A stretch of 64,000 bases of DNA from Dichetophora obliterata. Its lineage: Eukaryota > Arthropoda > Insecta > Diptera > Sciomyzidae. The DNA is taken from positions 301,333,908 to 301,397,907 of the forward strand of contig OY986435.1 of the NCBI GenBank assembly GCA_963920525.1, written 5' to 3'. Under the pieces are notes generated by a model that was not told the DNA's origin, did no database searches, and saw only the letters and a program-made list of their open reading frames with translations. This document shows positions 44,157 through 55,093 of this stretch, in pieces. Position numbers and translations under genes: made by a program. Positions within the stretch are counted from its first letter, which is position 1; each line of letters starts with the position of its first letter.

Positions 44157-45035
44157 ATGCGTAAAAACGGAAAATTTGGTAAAATATTTTGGAAAATAAA
44201 AAAAGGGCAACTTAATATTTGCAAATTTCTTTTCTATTTAATAGCTATTGAATCTACTTTAAGCCCTGGAAGTGTCATGGTAATTTTATCTTCTATTCTA
44301 TATCATGGCCCAAAATATGCCTGCATAAAACAGGCTCTGACTATTTCGTATGCATTTGTGGACGGTGAGACTATATGCGGGGTTTTAAAAATTCTTTATA
44401 CGTCATATTATATTATTAAACTGAAAATAAATTTCAACACATAAAATAAACAAAAAATATTTTAATGAGGGTTTCTTTTTGTAAAAACGCGAAATATGGT
44501 AAATCATTTAGCAAGAGAAAAAAAGGGGCCACTTCAAATAATAACCATATTTTTTTATTTAATCACTTTTATATCTACTTTAAGCTCTATGAGTGCCAAG
44601 TTGCGCAAACTTTCGGTTGCCTTGTTTTTTCAACTGTTTGATGGCCTTAAAAATGCTAGTTATTTTAATTTCAAAACCAGGTTTCGACTGTTTTTTACAG
44701 TTGTGATATTGAGAAATTGACATGGAGATAATTTGAGGTCTATGGACTCTAACACGGGTAATAATTTTACCCGTGAATTTGGGGATTTAATAAATTTTTT
44801 TTAAATTTCAAGAGAAATTTTAATTTACCGTTTTTATAAAGTCATTTTGTATGGAAGGTAGACATGGTTTTCAGCCGATTTGGCTCATTTGTGTTTAAAC
44901 TTAAAGTGTTTAATAAGGATTTAAGCTCATTCGCTAAATGTAAAGTGAACACATTAATATATGTGCACTTTAAAGAGATTTTACCGTTTATATAAAGTAA
45001 TTTTTGATGGGAGGAGGGCGTGGTTTTGACTCAAA
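44157..45035 (+). repeat. Two direct-repeat pairs
   Basis: 44,157-44,290 recurs at 44,480-44,610 ('gtaaaaacg', 'aaatatttt'/'aaatcattt', 'tctactttaagcYctR'-like blocks, 'gagtgccaag'/'gaagtgtcatg'). 44,824-44,875 recurs at 44,978-45,030 ('ttaccgttt' and 'ataaagt', then 'atggRaggDRgRcRtggttt'). Non-coding; the last unit resembles the 'ggcgtggtt' text common in other tandem arrays here. Confidence 0.6.
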
Positions 45036-45082
45036 GTGCTTAATTAAGACCAGCTGATATACCCGATGTTACTCGAGAGTAT

Positions 45083-45352
45083 TTATATAAACATTTTAAT
45101 ATACACTTCTCGGTTATATGTTTTTTTCAATTCTGGAATAATGAAAAACGTGTTGAATTTTGAGTGCTTGCGTTGCACCCTTTCTGCAGTCCAATCCTTT
45201 TTGCAATACTGAAGAGCATTACGTAGCATGGTTTTAGAAACTTTTAAGGCAGCTGAGATTTGTCGACATGATCTTCCATCTTTGTGCATCTGAATAATGA
45301 TTTTTCGGGTGCTAACGTCACAAGATTTTTTTTGCCCATTGTAAACTACCAA
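45083..45352 (-). pseudogene. Tc1-like transposase N-terminal DNA-binding region
   Basis: The open frame runs from GQKKSCDVSTRKIIIQMHKD to the helix-turn-helix RSCRQISAALKVSKTMLRNA, then a linker TAERVQRKHSKFN, where the homology stops. This is the paired-like N-terminal domain that binds the TIR in Tc1/Tc3-type transposases. The catalytic domain is absent. The text right of the gene (45,360-45,480, ending 'cccctaatttgttgcac') probably belongs to the element's end. Confidence 0.82.
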
Positions 45353-45897
45353 AAATAACTCTAATAATAACTTGTAACTATAAATGTATATAAAATAGAC
45401 TTTCTTTATTTTAGAAGATTATAAAAAATTGTATTTTGTCACTGCCCCTAATTTGTTGCACGAGCTACTTTTAACAAAAATTTCAAATGGCTTTACTGCT
45501 ACAGAATAACGGTTAAAAAAGTGATGCATATGTAGTGTTTTCGAAAGACCCATAGTTGCATTTTTTAAAAAGTATTTCTAATACGAATTTTTGTGTTGCG
45601 TTTTAAAAATTGTATGCATCGCTGTTCATATCAAAAAGCACTGTCTAATTACATAGTTGCGCGTAGCTGTATATAGTTTTTAATAATAAAATCAAGTAAA
45701 ATAGAAAATAAAAATATACAAAAAATAAAACTTAAAAATTCATGTTACTTTAATATTCTTTTTTTTTAATTGAGTGTAAAAACTAGAGATGGACGCATGT
45801 AACGAATTTATTCGTAACACGGCGTGTCACGATGAATCACGTCGTGATCGTGAGCGAAACCAACAAAAAATCACGAGATATTCGTGATCGTACGTGA

Positions 45898-46843
45898 TTT
45901 TTTTTTACACACGAGCTGGTGGCGTTAGACCATGTATCTCCCTTGACCACTTCTTATGGTTATATCTATACAGAAGTCTTAGGCAACCAACATTACGTCG
46001 ACGCCCAAGAAAGTTGAGAGATGATGAAACACTTTCATCTCCTATCAAATATATCGCACGACGTTGAATTCGGTCCAGAAGCTCTAAATAAGATCTTGAA
46101 GCCCCTGCCCAAATGTGCGAATTGTACTCCATTTTCGGCCTAATATATGAGGTGTATATCATGCGAAGATCAGCTGAAGTGAAATATTTTTTGCACCGTT
46201 TTAAAAAACCTAGGCACTTGCCCACTTTTTTTGACACATCGAAAATATGATCATTCCAACGAAGATCTGATTGGATCGATATGATCAGAACGTCAAGAGC
46301 GGCTGATTTCACAAGACCCACACCATTCATATTGATGGGAGCTAAGGGACAATCCATTCGCTTGTGGGTTAACAGACAGTACTGGGTCTTGCTTGCATTG
46401 AACTCTACTCTATTAGCAAGACCCCACTCGGAGATTTTTTGTAGATCAGTAACGAGTGTGTTATTCATAATTTGCCTCTTTCACTCAATCTCCATAGAGC
46501 TTGGGCGTTTTTTTTTAATGAATATGAATGACAAGTGCTGCTGTCATCCGCAAACGAATGTATTGGGTTATGCGTCAACGACAGAAGGTTGTTGATAAAA
46601 ACCAGAAACAAGGTTGGCGATAGGACTGAGCCCTGTGGTACTTCTGCGTTGATGGCGTGCTTCTCGGATGAAATACCGTCAACTACGACCCTAATCGTTC
46701 TGTCCTTGAGAAAAAACGTGATCCATCAAGCGAAGTTACCACCAAAACCATATGCAACAAGTTTTGACACGAGCGCTTTACGCCACACTCGGTCAAACGC
46801 TTTTGAAATATCAAGAGCAACAACCCTACTCTCGTATTTTACC
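45898..46843 (-). mobile_element. 5'-truncated LINE (third family), poly(A)-tailed
   Basis: The minus-strand LINE ends in a 9-base poly(A) (plus 45,898-45,906) directly after the stop codon. A likely target duplication TCACGYACGA (complement at 45,888-45,897 and 46,844-46,853) flanks it. It begins within the reverse transcriptase at RVVALDISKAFDRVWRKAL, so it is strongly 5'-truncated. It differs in sequence from the CR1/Jockey-group LINE at 16-18 kb. Confidence 0.8.
45905..46843 (-). pseudogene. LINE reverse transcriptase and C-terminus
   Basis: From 46,835 down: ALDISKAFDRVWR (first catalytic Asp), a stop near LVAYGFGGNFA, then FLKDRTIRVVVDG, EVPQGSVLSPTLFLVFINN, and SFADDSSTCH (FADD box, second catalytic Asp pair). 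After a frameshift the open frame 46,468-45,905 (187 residues) gives EFNASKTQYCLLTHKR, IQSDLRWNDHI, IYTSYIRPKMEYNSHIWAG, LLDRIQRRAIYLIGD and GLTPPARV at the end. The last residues are typical of a Jockey/CR1-like LINE C-terminus. Non-functional because of truncation and frame breaks. Confidence 0.85.
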
Positions 46844-47456
46844 TCGTGCGTGAGTATGCGTGAGCGAGCGTGCGTGACTTAAATTTCTTCGTGTCATTAC
46901 TTTTTATCTTAATTTTTCAAATCTGTGAAAAGTTTAGTGATAAGTTTGTTTTACGCTTTTTCCACCGATTGCATACAAAATGCAACACTGACCACTTCTA
47001 ATAAAGCGACAACAACCAACTTCGCTTTCTTTAATTATTTCGCGAAACGTCTGTTCAGCAGCAGCTGTTCCTGCCCGTGTGCTTCTCTTACCAGCTGCTG
47101 TTTCTGCGAGAGTGTGGTTTCTGCTACTTTTGCCAGGTGCGTGTTGTGCAAAAGCGTCATTTCTGCTGCTGCTCCTGCCTGTGTGCTGCTCTTTCCATAG
47201 TGCGTGATCGTGAGTCAAAAAACAATTTGAATCGTGACCATTCGTGATTAGAAGAAAACACATCGTGAGCGTGATTGATCGTGAGTCAAAGAAAGTATTT
47301 TAACTGTGAGTGTGCGTGATTTAAAAAGAACCATCGTGAGCGAGTCAAAATTACTCACGCATCCATCTCTAGCAGAAACTATCATCATCAATACGTTAAA
47401 ATTAATATTTTGTGCTGTAACCTTTATTTTTGATTACCTCGTCTAGACGTTTTGGC

Positions 47457-48216
47457 ATATGGGCATTTCTTTAGCTACGCACGTGACAGTCGTACGACTT
47501 AAATGAGTAGAAAAACAAAGAAAAATTAAACTTACAGTTTTCTTATTATGATTTTTCAATTGTTTACTAAGCGCACTATACAAGGTGTAAAAGCCAAGAG
47601 TTGTCTAAAGTTCGGCTCTCAGATAGAAGCCACCAAAAATGATACGTTACGTGACATAAAATAGAAGTGGTTTTTACCTGCATCAATATAAACGAAAAAA
47701 TCTGCGAAGTGTGCACTAGTTTTTTTATGAAAGTTTTTTAATATAATCTGAAATAATATTGTTACATATTCATAACTGTTTCGTTGAAAAATCTATTTTA
47801 ATAGAAACCATAGTATGATTCGTTACGTGATTACGTTATGTGACAAATTTTTTCCTTCAAAGAAGTGTAAATATTTTATAGTTTTATTTATTTAATTGAA
47901 CCAGAAAAACATGTAAGTAAGTAAGTATTATACGAGTTTTAATTATATTTATAAAACTTCAACTTTTATAAAAATTTTTCAACTTTTGTCATCATTTTTT
48001 AACTTTTGTTGCCATTCATCATGTTAGCTGCTATTTTTTTAAATTCAAGTTGAGATCAGCTCTCAGTACTCTCAGTACTCAGCACTCAGTACTCAGCTCT
48101 CAGTACTCAATATAAATTTAAACATTTTTTTCTCTATAGTGGAGGTTTAAACGAATTTTAAGTAACATTTAATTTTTCAGTCGTGGTAGACCACCTTTTG
48201 GCGGAAATGCCCATAT
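47457..48216 (+). mobile_element. TGGGC-family element, complete, with RTE-tail scar
   Basis: The ends are TA|TGGGCATTTCT (47,457) and GGAAATGCCCA|TA (to 48,216). The insertion sits inside the Tc1-like transposase frame, which fixes both boundaries. The interior matches 10,106-13,376 minus its RTE, including 'gatacgttacgtgac' and 'ctgcatcaatataaacga'. At 47,913-47,936 it holds (GTAA)n followed by gtattatacgag, identical to the RTE tail and target site of the 13.2 kb copy. No protein coding. Confidence 0.88.
48058..48112. repeat. TCAGTACTC short tandem repeat
   Basis: About six variants of 'ctcagtactc' / 'tcagctctcagtac' lie in a row within the TGGGC element. The matching spot in the 337-520 copy has only one or two units, so it expanded here. 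Confidence 0.85.
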
Positions 48217-48545
48217 TGGAAATTATTTTTTAAGCATAATCGGCTCCAATTTTTATCCATTCTTCCTGAAGTCTGCTTTTCACATCCCGTATGGAAGATG
48301 CAGTATTCTGGCGAACACGCCGATCCAATTCGTCCCATAAATTCTCTATGGGATTTAAGTCGGGGAATTGGGGAGGCGTATCGATTAATTTTGCCTTGCC
48401 ATAGGCTGGGGCTACTTCTGAAGCATTTTTTTTTTTGTGCACTCAAGAGAGGGTTATCCTTTATTCCTATCTTCCCGTACAGTCAATTTCTTCGGGCGCC
48501 CTTTTTGTTTAATTGATTGCACTCTTCCTTTTTCCCTGTATCTTC

Positions 48546-51160
48546 TGTGAAGTTTTAATATACATAAACATGATTTTTAAAACTGTTATATCAAATTGAG
48601 TGATCGTGATGGGGAAAAAACTAAGTACGCCATCTTGATTTTGAAACTTTTTGAGCATTCAGCACATGTATTTTTTTCATACTAAATTTTATTTATTTTA
48701 AAATTGGTTTGACATTGACATTCCTCAACCTCGATATATGCAAGATCAATCATTTAAACTCTTGAACTTTTTTACAATCCGATCTTGTTGTTGTGTTAAT
48801 CATTAAATTTTTTTTTTAAAGAAATTCTCAAAGCAACTTTTAGATTTGCTCTTTTTTACTGAGTCATGTGTTCGGAAAAAAACACATTAAAATAATTATC
48901 TGAGCCGTACTGAGAAACTTTTCGAAAAACTAATGAAATACAACATAAAAATCCATTAATACAGATAATTAGTTTAAATTCAACCAATAAAAATGCAACA
49001 AATTTAATCATCAGCTGCATAGGCAGAGAGTAAAAAGCATTCATGTTCTTCATCATGGAACAAACAAAAAAACACGAAAAATAACACACAGAATCAACAA
49101 ACAGAACCGCATAATTTTGTATAACCAACCAAAACAGGAACAGCAGCAACAAAAACGACAACAGCACAGTATGATATTAACAAGAACAACAACTGCGCAG
49201 TCTTGCATATAGCCAAGAATGCAATGAACCGAGTAGAGAGCCACAAAGACTAAAAAAACAGTACTAATACAAAAGTGTACGAGTATAAACCCAGATGAAA
49301 AACAAAGCAGGCTTGCCGATGGAAGGAATGTGGAAGTTTATAATTATAATGCTAAGTTTTCAAGTCTGCTTTTTGAAATTGTAAAAACTTCCTCTTTACT
49401 TCTAAGTGAGGTATGTATCATGTTTGCTTATGCAAAATTGCGGTTAATTTTAGGGGTCAACAACTTCAATATTTTCATGATTATTGCCATTCGTCGACAC
49501 TTCGTGTTTTCGCCTAAGCACTTTTGATAGTAACAATGTTGTTATGTATATTATTTCAACTAAATCAGAAAAGTTTGAATGGCTCGGTTGGCTGGGGCTA
49601 GTTTTTATTCTTCATTTTTATGCAGAATTAATACCGTGTGATGAATGCAGCATTAATGCCTTGAGAAGCATGCAGTATCGCTGCTACGGCATTTCATTTC
49701 GCAGACCTGTCGGCATGGCGGCGAGCATGGCTCCTGACCTTCCGAGTCATGTTGCCGGCAGACATACAGCAGGGCTCCTTTTCCAACTGGGAAACAAACA
49801 ACGAAAATGGAGATACAAGGAAGTTCAAATGGTACACAATCGCAAAACGAAAGGCATGAAAGCAAGTGTATGGAAACAAATAATAACAAAATCTCTAGAA
49901 TTACCAAAGAAGAGACACTGGAGTCGGCCGTAACCCGACCACGGGTTGTTATGACCACATTAGTAAGTTAGTAAACACTGGAACTAAGTAATAACTCAAA
50001 AAGGGAAAGCACAAAAATAACAACAAAAATTTGACATTTGGTTGGAAAAAATATTGAAAGATCAATATTTAGAGTGCATTCCATCTGTGCTGATTTAAAT
50101 AACAATTTTTTGCAATGTACAGCAACATGTTTAATTTCCTCTCCCCAACCCGTACTCTTTTCAGACAATTTTTTTATAACCCGAACAGCAACTCAAAACA
50201 ACAGTACTGAATAAAAGTACTAAACAAAAAAATAAAAAATTACATCATCTGTAGAGCAGACCCACTAACATCTACGTTACGGAAACAACAATAAAAAACC
50301 CATCAATGTGAAGGCAAAAACAAATCGAGCATCAATCTATTCAAGTTTGAAACCATACATGCATCCATCCAACCATCCATCCATCCATACATGCATCCAT
50401 CTATCTATCTATCTACTCATCCATCCACAACATTCACTTTGGTCACAACAGCAGCATCAGCAGCTAAAAGGAGATACAACAAAAACTTACCAAAAAAGGT
50501 CTAAATTTATTGCCAGCCAAAAAGTTTGTAGCGACTGAAAGCAGCGCATGCGTCTTTTACATGAATTTCAAATTTGAACTAAAAAAAAAACTAAAGGAAA
50601 ACACAAAAACACTGAAAATAGCGAGATTTTAACGATTTACTACTGCATTGTTTATCGAATCCCCGATAATTTGAGGCAAAAGGAAATCGAATAGTGTAAA
50701 TCTATTAATAACCAAAATGGAAAATTATAATGTAAATTTACAGTAAATACAACTAATTTCTTTCTTCTTTTTTTTCTTTAAATAGAAATCAATTTATGGT
50801 TGAACAAATTTAATTTGAACTTATAAACAACCCCTTAAAAATCGTATTTAGTGAATTTTGTGTGAGAAAACTTAAAATTTGGGACATAAATAAAATTTTT
50901 TATATTAACAAATCTCTTATACCTAGTGTTTTGAAAAACTTTATTGTGGTCTTTTCATTGTTTAATGAGCACTTTTATGTAATGGAACATTGTAAAGTAT
51001 TTTAAGGATATTCTGTTTTCTTTAAAGGATTAAACGGTTTCCTCAATAACATCCTTTTTCATTCACACGAGTCAAGTTTAGTTTTTTGTAATTCCTTCTG
51101 CTCTTTCTGTTGCATAATGCTTAGAGTGCGTGTCGAATTCAAATCCCATCTGAGACAATG
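48546..51160. other. Unassigned DNA; GC-richer patch and ATCC microsatellite
   Basis: 49,620-49,960 is less AT-rich and contains a 149-residue plus-strand frame (49,484-49,933) of no recognisable family. It ends in 'taagttagtaa', which could be a LINE-like tail, but this is not supported otherwise. A (CATC)n run lies at 50,355-50,420. The rest is AT-rich and featureless. Confidence 0.35.
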
Positions 51161-51269
51161 GTTTAATAATTACCAGGTAGCATTGACAGTTGGTTTGGAA
51201 ACTAACTCCTGTCAAAAAATATACTCACAAAGAGAGCGTTAAAAATTCTTAATGACTGCATTCAGCAGA

Positions 51270-51545
51270 GTCAACTGTTGTGAACTGTTATTGTGGCGAT
51301 ACCTTAGTGAGCGATGTTTTTCTCAGAATGTGTTGTAACTCGTCAGAAAAGTTGTAAATTATTTAATTTAATTATTAAGTTATTTAATTTAATTATTAAA
51401 TTATTTAATTTAATTATTAAATTATTTAATTTAACTATTAAACCATTTAATTTAATTATTAAATTATACAAATAATTTAATTTAATTATTAAATTATGTA
51501 AATAAGTTAATTATTAAATTATATAAATAATTTAATTGCAAAAGT
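51270..51545. repeat. Dispersed repeat followed by an AT-rich minisatellite
   Basis: 51,275-51,365 matches 21,410-21,500. From 51,355 a ~20-24 bp unit 'ttatttaatttaattattaa' is repeated about eight times with drift. At the 21.5 kb copy only one or two such units are present. Confidence 0.8.
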
Positions 51546-51584
51546 TTCACACTCAATTTTTATTTTTACTATATATTTATATTT

Positions 51585-51640
51585 TTTTTTATTTATTTGA
51601 TTAGTTTATGAACATAATTCTTACAGGCTATTATATGCAT
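51585..51640 (-). repeat. 3' end fragment of the 16-18 kb LINE family
   Basis: 'agtttatgaacataattctt' then acaggctatt matches the 3' UTR of the LINE at 15,880-15,930 on the same (minus) strand. Only about 50 bp remain; next to it is 'acccgctgctacgcctgc', which recalls ends of dispersed insect repeats. Confidence 0.6.
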
Positions 51641-52800
51641 ACTAGCAAATACCCGCTGCTACGCCTGCTATAAAAATATTAAATACCATGTCAAGATTTG
51701 AAATCTTAAAATTAAAGTGTTTTTTGTATCTCGAAATGCAAAATATAAAAATAATTGTGATTGTTAAATAATAAAAAAATGGTATAAATATTAAAAAATT
51801 ACTTTATTTATTTTGAATTATCTTAAGTTGTTTGGCTTTTTCTGTTTTTTAATTTTTTAATAAGTCACAGGATTATAAGAAATTTGGGCAAAAAGTTTTT
51901 AAAATTTGTAATTAAAAATGTAATTTTTTTATCTTAAATTCTAAACATGAATATATTCTTCTCATCTCGAAAACTATAGATTTTCTCAATACAACGAAAA
52001 TTTTTGTATGAAAAGTCGTTGATTAATAAAAATAACGGTAAACGAAAGATTTTTCGAAAATATATATGTGTACGTATATCTAGTATAATAAACACTCCCA
52101 CCTCTTTTTTTTTTGACAAAATTTTTAAAATTTTACAGAATTTACGCAATTTAAAATCGAAAAATTATTATTACTTTGTACTAGGTATTTGTATTTAATA
52201 TGTAATTTTGTTAAAACAAAAATAAAATTCAATTTTATATAAATATTAAATTTTTTTTAATACAACAAAAACATAACAAAACAAAAAAAAATCAAAATTG
52301 GTCTTATAAAAATTGCACGTTAATTAGATTTTCCAGGTATTACTTTGCACTTTGAGCACCTTACTATAAATATTTGTTTTTTCCAGGAATGAATATTTTT
52401 TTAAGTTGATTGCTTAACACACTTTTTCGCTTCGACATTTCGACAAGTTTAAAAAAATTTGCACAGAAACTTTTAACAAGTTAGTAAAAAAAGGAAAAGT
52501 GTACTAAGGGAAAACTTTGACATAATACTAAAAATAGTATGAATAATAAACAAAGTCGACTAAATTGCAATCATGGGAGGAAATAAAAAACAGGACAAAA
52601 TATAAAAAAGCAGGATTTTGAGCCCGTTACACAGGACGCAGGACATTGCCCGAAAAAAACAGGACTGTCCTGCGAAATACAGGACGGATGGGAGCGTTAA
52701 GTATAATAAGAACACTCCCGTTATTATTAGAATTTTTATTGATTTAAAGTATTCTCCGGCAGACGCAGGAGCCACACAGATCGCCTTACGGCTTTTTACT
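51641..52800. other. Unassigned AT-rich DNA with CAGGAC motifs
   Basis: 52,585-52,690 contains several 'caggac' words including the palindrome 'caggactgtcctg'. No coding family. Confidence 0.35.
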
Positions 52801-53725
52801 CAATTACCAAATTTTAGTCTAATAAGACCAAAACCGTCTAAAATATAGCATTTTTGATGTTTTGTGGGCGGTAATGGAGGTGTGGGAACATTTTTTCCCT
52901 AAAACCATCTCGTACTCGAAACAAATCGACTTCCAAAATTTCATCTCAATTTAGCTTAAACCTAGCGAGCTTTGCTTCACTCCACGCTTATCCCCTGAAA
53001 AGTGGGCGTAACCAAAGTGGGACACTCCCATTTTTAGTACAGTTGCCAAGAGTAATCATATAAGCTAAATTAAAAAATGTTAGTTTAAAACGACCTAAAC
53101 TGTCTTCACTCCACGCTTATCCCCCGAAAATTGGGCGTAATTAAAGTGGTATAAACCTATTTTAAGTGCAGTTGCCAAAAGTAACCATGCGAACTAAATT
53201 ACCAAATTTTAGTCTTATACTACGTTAACATTTGGCCAAATGACTAATTTCAGCTCTTTCAGCCAAATGAGAAACGAAGTCATCTCATTTCTCATACAAA
53301 TTCTCAGTTGCAATTCACCTCATTTAAAACAAATGAATGAGATTGGATACGTTCTTAAAACTTATTACAATTTATTTCGAACTAACACTCTAAAAACAAA
53401 CAAACGAAAATGTCAAACAAAAAATCATTGTATACACGTGTATCATCATCAATATCAACCAGTAAAAGCAAAACAAAGAACCAGTTGTCAAACTAAATAA
53501 GATACTTTCGCAAAAAAAAACCACTGTAAGCACTTTTAAATTATTATATAACGTAGTATTATACGACCAAAACCGTTTGAAATATAGCATTTTCATTGAT
53601 TTTTGGGACGTTAAAGAGGGCGGTGAAATCCATATTTAGTACAGCTGTCGAAAATAGCAATAAAAATAAAATTACCAAGTTGTAGTCTTGTACGACTAAA
53701 ATCTTCTGAAATATAGAAAAGTAGG
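52801..53725 (-). repeat. Inverted relatives of the 35 kb repeat array
   Basis: On the minus strand the units carry 'atttagtctaataYgac'-like, 'ccaattttcgggggataag', 'cgtggagtgaaga' and 'aactgtactaaaaatgggag' blocks. The last matches 'caactgtactaaaaatg' in the 35 kb array. Two direct units lie at about 52,975-53,095 and 53,105-53,225, a third near 53,560-53,720. Non-coding. Confidence 0.7.
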
Positions 53726-53854
53726 AGTGGCAAAATATCAATAGCCTATCACGATTTAGTTGAAATAACAAATCGTTTGGTACCTATATCGTACCAAATA
53801 TATCGTATGATATCGATTCTCAAACATCCGTACAGTTGTATAACGCTTTTAATA

Positions 53855-54040
53855 GTATAGATAGATAGATAGTATAGATAGATAGATAGTATAGATAGAT
53901 AGATAGTATAGATAGTATAGATAGATAGATAGTATAGATAGATAGATAGTATAGATAGATAGATAGTATAGATAGATAGATAGTATAGATAGATAGATAG
54001 TATAGATAGATAGATAGTATAGATAGTATAGATAGATAGA
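53855..54040. repeat. TAGA/TATAGATA microsatellite
   Basis: About 185 bp of (TAGA)n with regular TATA interruptions gives a 14-18 bp higher period. A chance Tyr-Leu-Ser-Ile reading frame crosses it. Confidence 0.97.
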
Positions 54041-54549
54041 CTAATACAATCTCAAGTCGGGAAAAGTTAGCTGGCAAGGCTGCAAAACATAATTTATGCT
54101 TATATCTGAATTCTGGCAACTCCTCTCAAATCATTTGCATGTTTGCTTTTGACAGTACGTCCACTACACATTTATTTAATTTTGCAATATAAATCAGAGC
54201 ACAAAAAAATTACCTAAAGTCTTATAAGATTTCTGCAAAAAGCAATTTACTGTGTAAGGTATATGTTATCAGTGGTTTAGCAGCCATGCCCGAACAAATG
54301 TAGTTCAGAATTGTGTACAGGTGTTGGAGGCGTCGCAGCTACATTGGATTCAAGAAATACTTGATTACGTCATGTGTCCATTTACCACTGGGTTGTTTTC
54401 AGTGTGCTCTTTAAAGCGCTCATTAAACATAATCAATATGGGAGAGTATAAATGTGCAAAGCTACCCGACACCGCAATAGAAACAATGAGAAACACTATA
54501 GCAAAGGAAAAGAGAGATAAAGCTTTATGCTGCTTGTGTGTCTAACAAT

Positions 54550-54843
54550 TTAACCTTCACCTGGCCTCGTGGGGTACATAAATACCCGCCGTTCTTTCTC
54601 GTTTTGATTTGTTTGGAATTTTTTTCTAGTTTTCCGGATTTTTTTATGAACGCTGATCTTTATTTTTTTCAACTTGGACTATTCTACAGTTTAAAGTGGT
54701 ATCTAAAGTGGATGATCTCTGAATTTTTTTGAGACAAAATAATCAACATTTAAATTTTTACAAAGATTTTAATCACTGGGGTTCGTATGTACCCCACGAG
54801 TCCAAGTATGACACTCAGGATGAGCATGGCAGGTGAAGGTTAA
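54550..54843. mobile_element. piggyBac-type MITE with TTAA flanks
   Basis: TTAA|CCTTCACCTG at 54,550-54,563 faces CAGGTGAAGG|TTAA at 54,830-54,843. The 10-bp TIRs are perfect and the TTAA duplication is exact, as for piggyBac elements. An inner inverted pair, ctcgtggggtacata (54,567-54,581) with its complement at 54,785-54,800, sits at unequal distances from the two ends, another piggyBac trait. It is 286 bp and non-coding. Confidence 0.9.
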
Positions 54844-55070
54844 TGAAGCAATGATTTCTATGTTTGGTTTTTTTGGCTACTTTATAAATGTAAATTTTAA
54901 TAACATTTAAGAGTGGTTTTAATAAAATAAAGGATGCAAGATTTTACGTTAAACATGTAGCTTTATATTAGTGAAAGGATTACTAAAATTGGTTCAGTAG
55001 TTTTTAAGTTCAGCGTCGTCGCAGATACGTGAGAAGCCTTTTATATAATAGTATAGAATCTATACTATAG
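54844..55070. repeat. Fragment ending in 'ccttttatataatagtatag'
   Basis: 'attggttcagtagtttttaa' and 'cgtgagaagccttttatata' resemble the 3' ends of widely dispersed insect repeats. No ORF, so the class cannot be given. Confidence 0.4.
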
Positions 55071-55093
55071 ATAATAAATGAGTATTTACAAAA

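Larger units (their letters stand above)
45784..47371. mobile_element. hAT-like non-autonomous element with CGTGA subterminal repeats, split by a LINE
   Basis: TIR tagagatggacgcatg at 45,784 faces tagagatggatgcgtg (complement) ending at 47,371. The flanks gtaaaaac (45,776-45,783) and gcagaaac (47,372-47,379) match at 6 of 8 bases, fitting an old 8-bp hAT duplication. Both ends are packed with 'cgtgatcgtgag' and 'cacgatgaatcacg' type motifs in both orientations, which look like clustered transposase-binding repeats. The GC-richer core 47,040-47,200 encodes no known family. A LINE occupies 45,898-46,843. Confidence 0.78.
47402..48545 (-). pseudogene. Tc1-like transposase, interrupted by a TGGGC element
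   Basis: On the minus strand, KKLTVREDRNKG lies at about 48,510-48,465 (linker), then EVAPAYGKAKLID and TPPQFPDLNPIENLWDELD (third catalytic motif region, about 48,370-48,320), QEEWIKIGADYA, stop, KIISN to 48,215. Then comes the 0.76 kb insert. The C-terminal end MPKRLDEVIKNKGYSTKY follows, with its stop at 47,402-47,404. The frame resumes exactly after the insert. The middle of the catalytic domain (both Asp motifs) is deleted between 48,470 and 48,430. Dead. Confidence 0.85.

Noticed and set aside
46925..47200. Cys/Ser-rich 91-residue frame inside the hAT-like element
   Set aside because: Low-complexity 'ctgctgctcctgcc' sequence on both strands; no zinc-binding pattern with regular spacing.
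49484..49933. 149-residue frame, longest outside the transposons
   Set aside because: No recognisable motif. The opposite strand is also open over part of it, which argues for composition rather than selection.
53820..54119. Tyr-Leu-Ser-Ile repeat protein
   Set aside because: It is the translated TAGA microsatellite.
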